Below, piece by piece: positions 7,182-7,454 of a DNA stretch of 7,454 nt. The DNA is from JAXJYR01 sp964593515 (GTDB lineage Bacteria > Bacillota_I > Bacilli_A > Erysipelotrichales > Erysipelotrichaceae). Position 1 is the first letter of the stretch, and each line of letters opens with the position of its first letter. Location of the stretch: assembly GCA_964593515.1 (NCBI GenBank), contig CAZQJH010000080.1, positions 1 to 7,454 on the forward strand, read 5' to 3'. Below the pieces are notes generated by a model that had not been told where the DNA came from, did no database searches, and saw only the letters and a list, made by a program, of their open reading frames with translations. The position numbers and the translations under genes are program-made.

Positions 7182-7190
7182 ATTATATCA
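7182..7190 (-). promoter_or_regulatory. Extended -10 promoter of fmt
   Basis: The minus strand reads TGATATAAT, identical to the lepA element, 27 bases before the fmt ATG. No good -35 is visible at 16 to 18 bases; that region runs into the 3' end of the small upstream gene. Initiation near 7175 would give a leader of about 20 nt. Confidence 0.6.
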
Positions 7191-7197
7191 TATATCT

Positions 7198-7428
7198 TTA
7201 AGAATTACTATATGATAACAGTGAATAAGTTGCTTGAAATAAATCCATACACTTTATAGTGAAATAACAAATTCCTTCACTACACTCACTAGCTAATAAT
7301 GAAGCTATATTAGTTTCTTTAACTTCATTAACTTGCATATTAGGCATTATTTCACTTTGTTGTTTATAAGAAATAGCAATATGAATAATTAAATAAATCA
7401 AGATAAAATCAATTATAAAACGTTTCAT
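7198..7428 (-). CDS. Small single-pass membrane protein of unknown function
   Basis: This 76-residue protein is not one I recognise. Seen: Met-Lys-Arg followed by a hydrophobic segment (about 4-20) rich in Ile and Leu, which could be an N-in membrane anchor or an uncleaved signal. A polar linker follows (22-40, KQQSE to VKET), then a mixed C-terminal part with three cysteines (49, 54 and 60) and a Ser/Tyr-rich tail. No AxA-type cleavage site is evident after the hydrophobic stretch. An AAAGGA box at 7435-7440, six bases before the ATG, supports real translation. No terminator is seen between its stop and fmt, so it may be partly co-transcribed with fmt, although fmt also has its own promoter. 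TATATT (7445-7450) is a poor -10 candidate at the window edge. Existence is moderately sure; function is not assigned. Confidence 0.6.
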   Translation of the reverse strand: MKRFIIDFILIYLIIHIAISYKQQSEIMPNMQVNEVKETNIASLLASECSEGICYFTIKCMDLFQATYSLLSYSNS

Positions 7429-7454
7429 ATTTTATCCTTTCTTAAATATATATC

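Noticed and set aside
7171..7184. Interrupted palindrome AATTC-TAGT-GAATT at the fmt promoter, considered as an operator
   Set aside because: The arms are only five bases in very AT-rich DNA and there is no second copy or known regulator site. Chance is a sufficient explanation.
1..7454. Mycoplasma-type genetic code with TGA read as tryptophan
   Set aside because: No gene has an in-frame TGA; tryptophans are TGG and every full-length family match is complete under the standard code. The lack of TGA stops among five genes is too small a sample to mean anything.

Overview
This is a very AT-rich window in which all six genes lie on the minus strand, so transcription runs from high to low coordinates. 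The low GC, strong AGGAGG-type ribosome binding sites, short spacers, a secreted peptidoglycan hydrolase with surface-layer homology (SLH) repeats, and bacterial lepA and fmt all point to a Gram-positive Bacillota-type organism. An Erysipelotrichia-like or uncultured gut Bacilli lineage would fit, but the genus cannot be read from this sequence. Tryptophan is encoded by TGG and no reading frame needs TGA as sense, so a mycoplasma-type code is not indicated. All five visible stop codons are TAA or TAG.

In transcription order the window holds the following. A 76-residue single-pass membrane protein of unknown function lies at 7198-7428. Next comes fmt, methionyl-tRNA formyltransferase (6231-7154), then lepA, elongation factor 4 (4366-6171), which ends at a strong intrinsic terminator. 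An SLH-anchored cell-wall glucosaminidase follows (2088-4232), with a hairpin spanning its stop codon. Then comes a phosphomannomutase/phosphoglucomutase-family enzyme of an unusual subfamily (522-2039), followed by a GC-cored hairpin terminator. Last is the N-terminal part of a class I SAM-dependent methyltransferase (477 down to 1), which runs off the window edge.

The genes are tightly packed but look like mostly separate transcription units. A TATAAT box lies 21-27 bases upstream of the start codon of four genes, and in three of them it is the extended form TGnTATAAT. The implied 5' leaders are only about 15-20 nt, just long enough for a ribosome binding site. These signals, with the ribosome binding sites, show that the longest-frame starts of the mutase, the glucosaminidase and fmt are each a few codons too long; corrected starts are given.

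Functionally, fmt and lepA belong to translation (initiator tRNA formylation and ribosome rescue/back-translocation). The glucosaminidase and the hexose-phosphate mutase can be linked through cell-envelope metabolism, because SLH domains bind secondary cell-wall polysaccharide and such mutases feed sugar-nucleotide synthesis; that link is inference. I found no tRNA, rRNA, CRISPR array, insertion sequence or phage gene, and no convincing sign of a new multi-gene system. The points most worth a second look are the variant mutase motifs, the terminator directly abutting the methyltransferase ribosome binding site, the overlapping terminator and promoter at 2063-2101, and the unknown small membrane protein.
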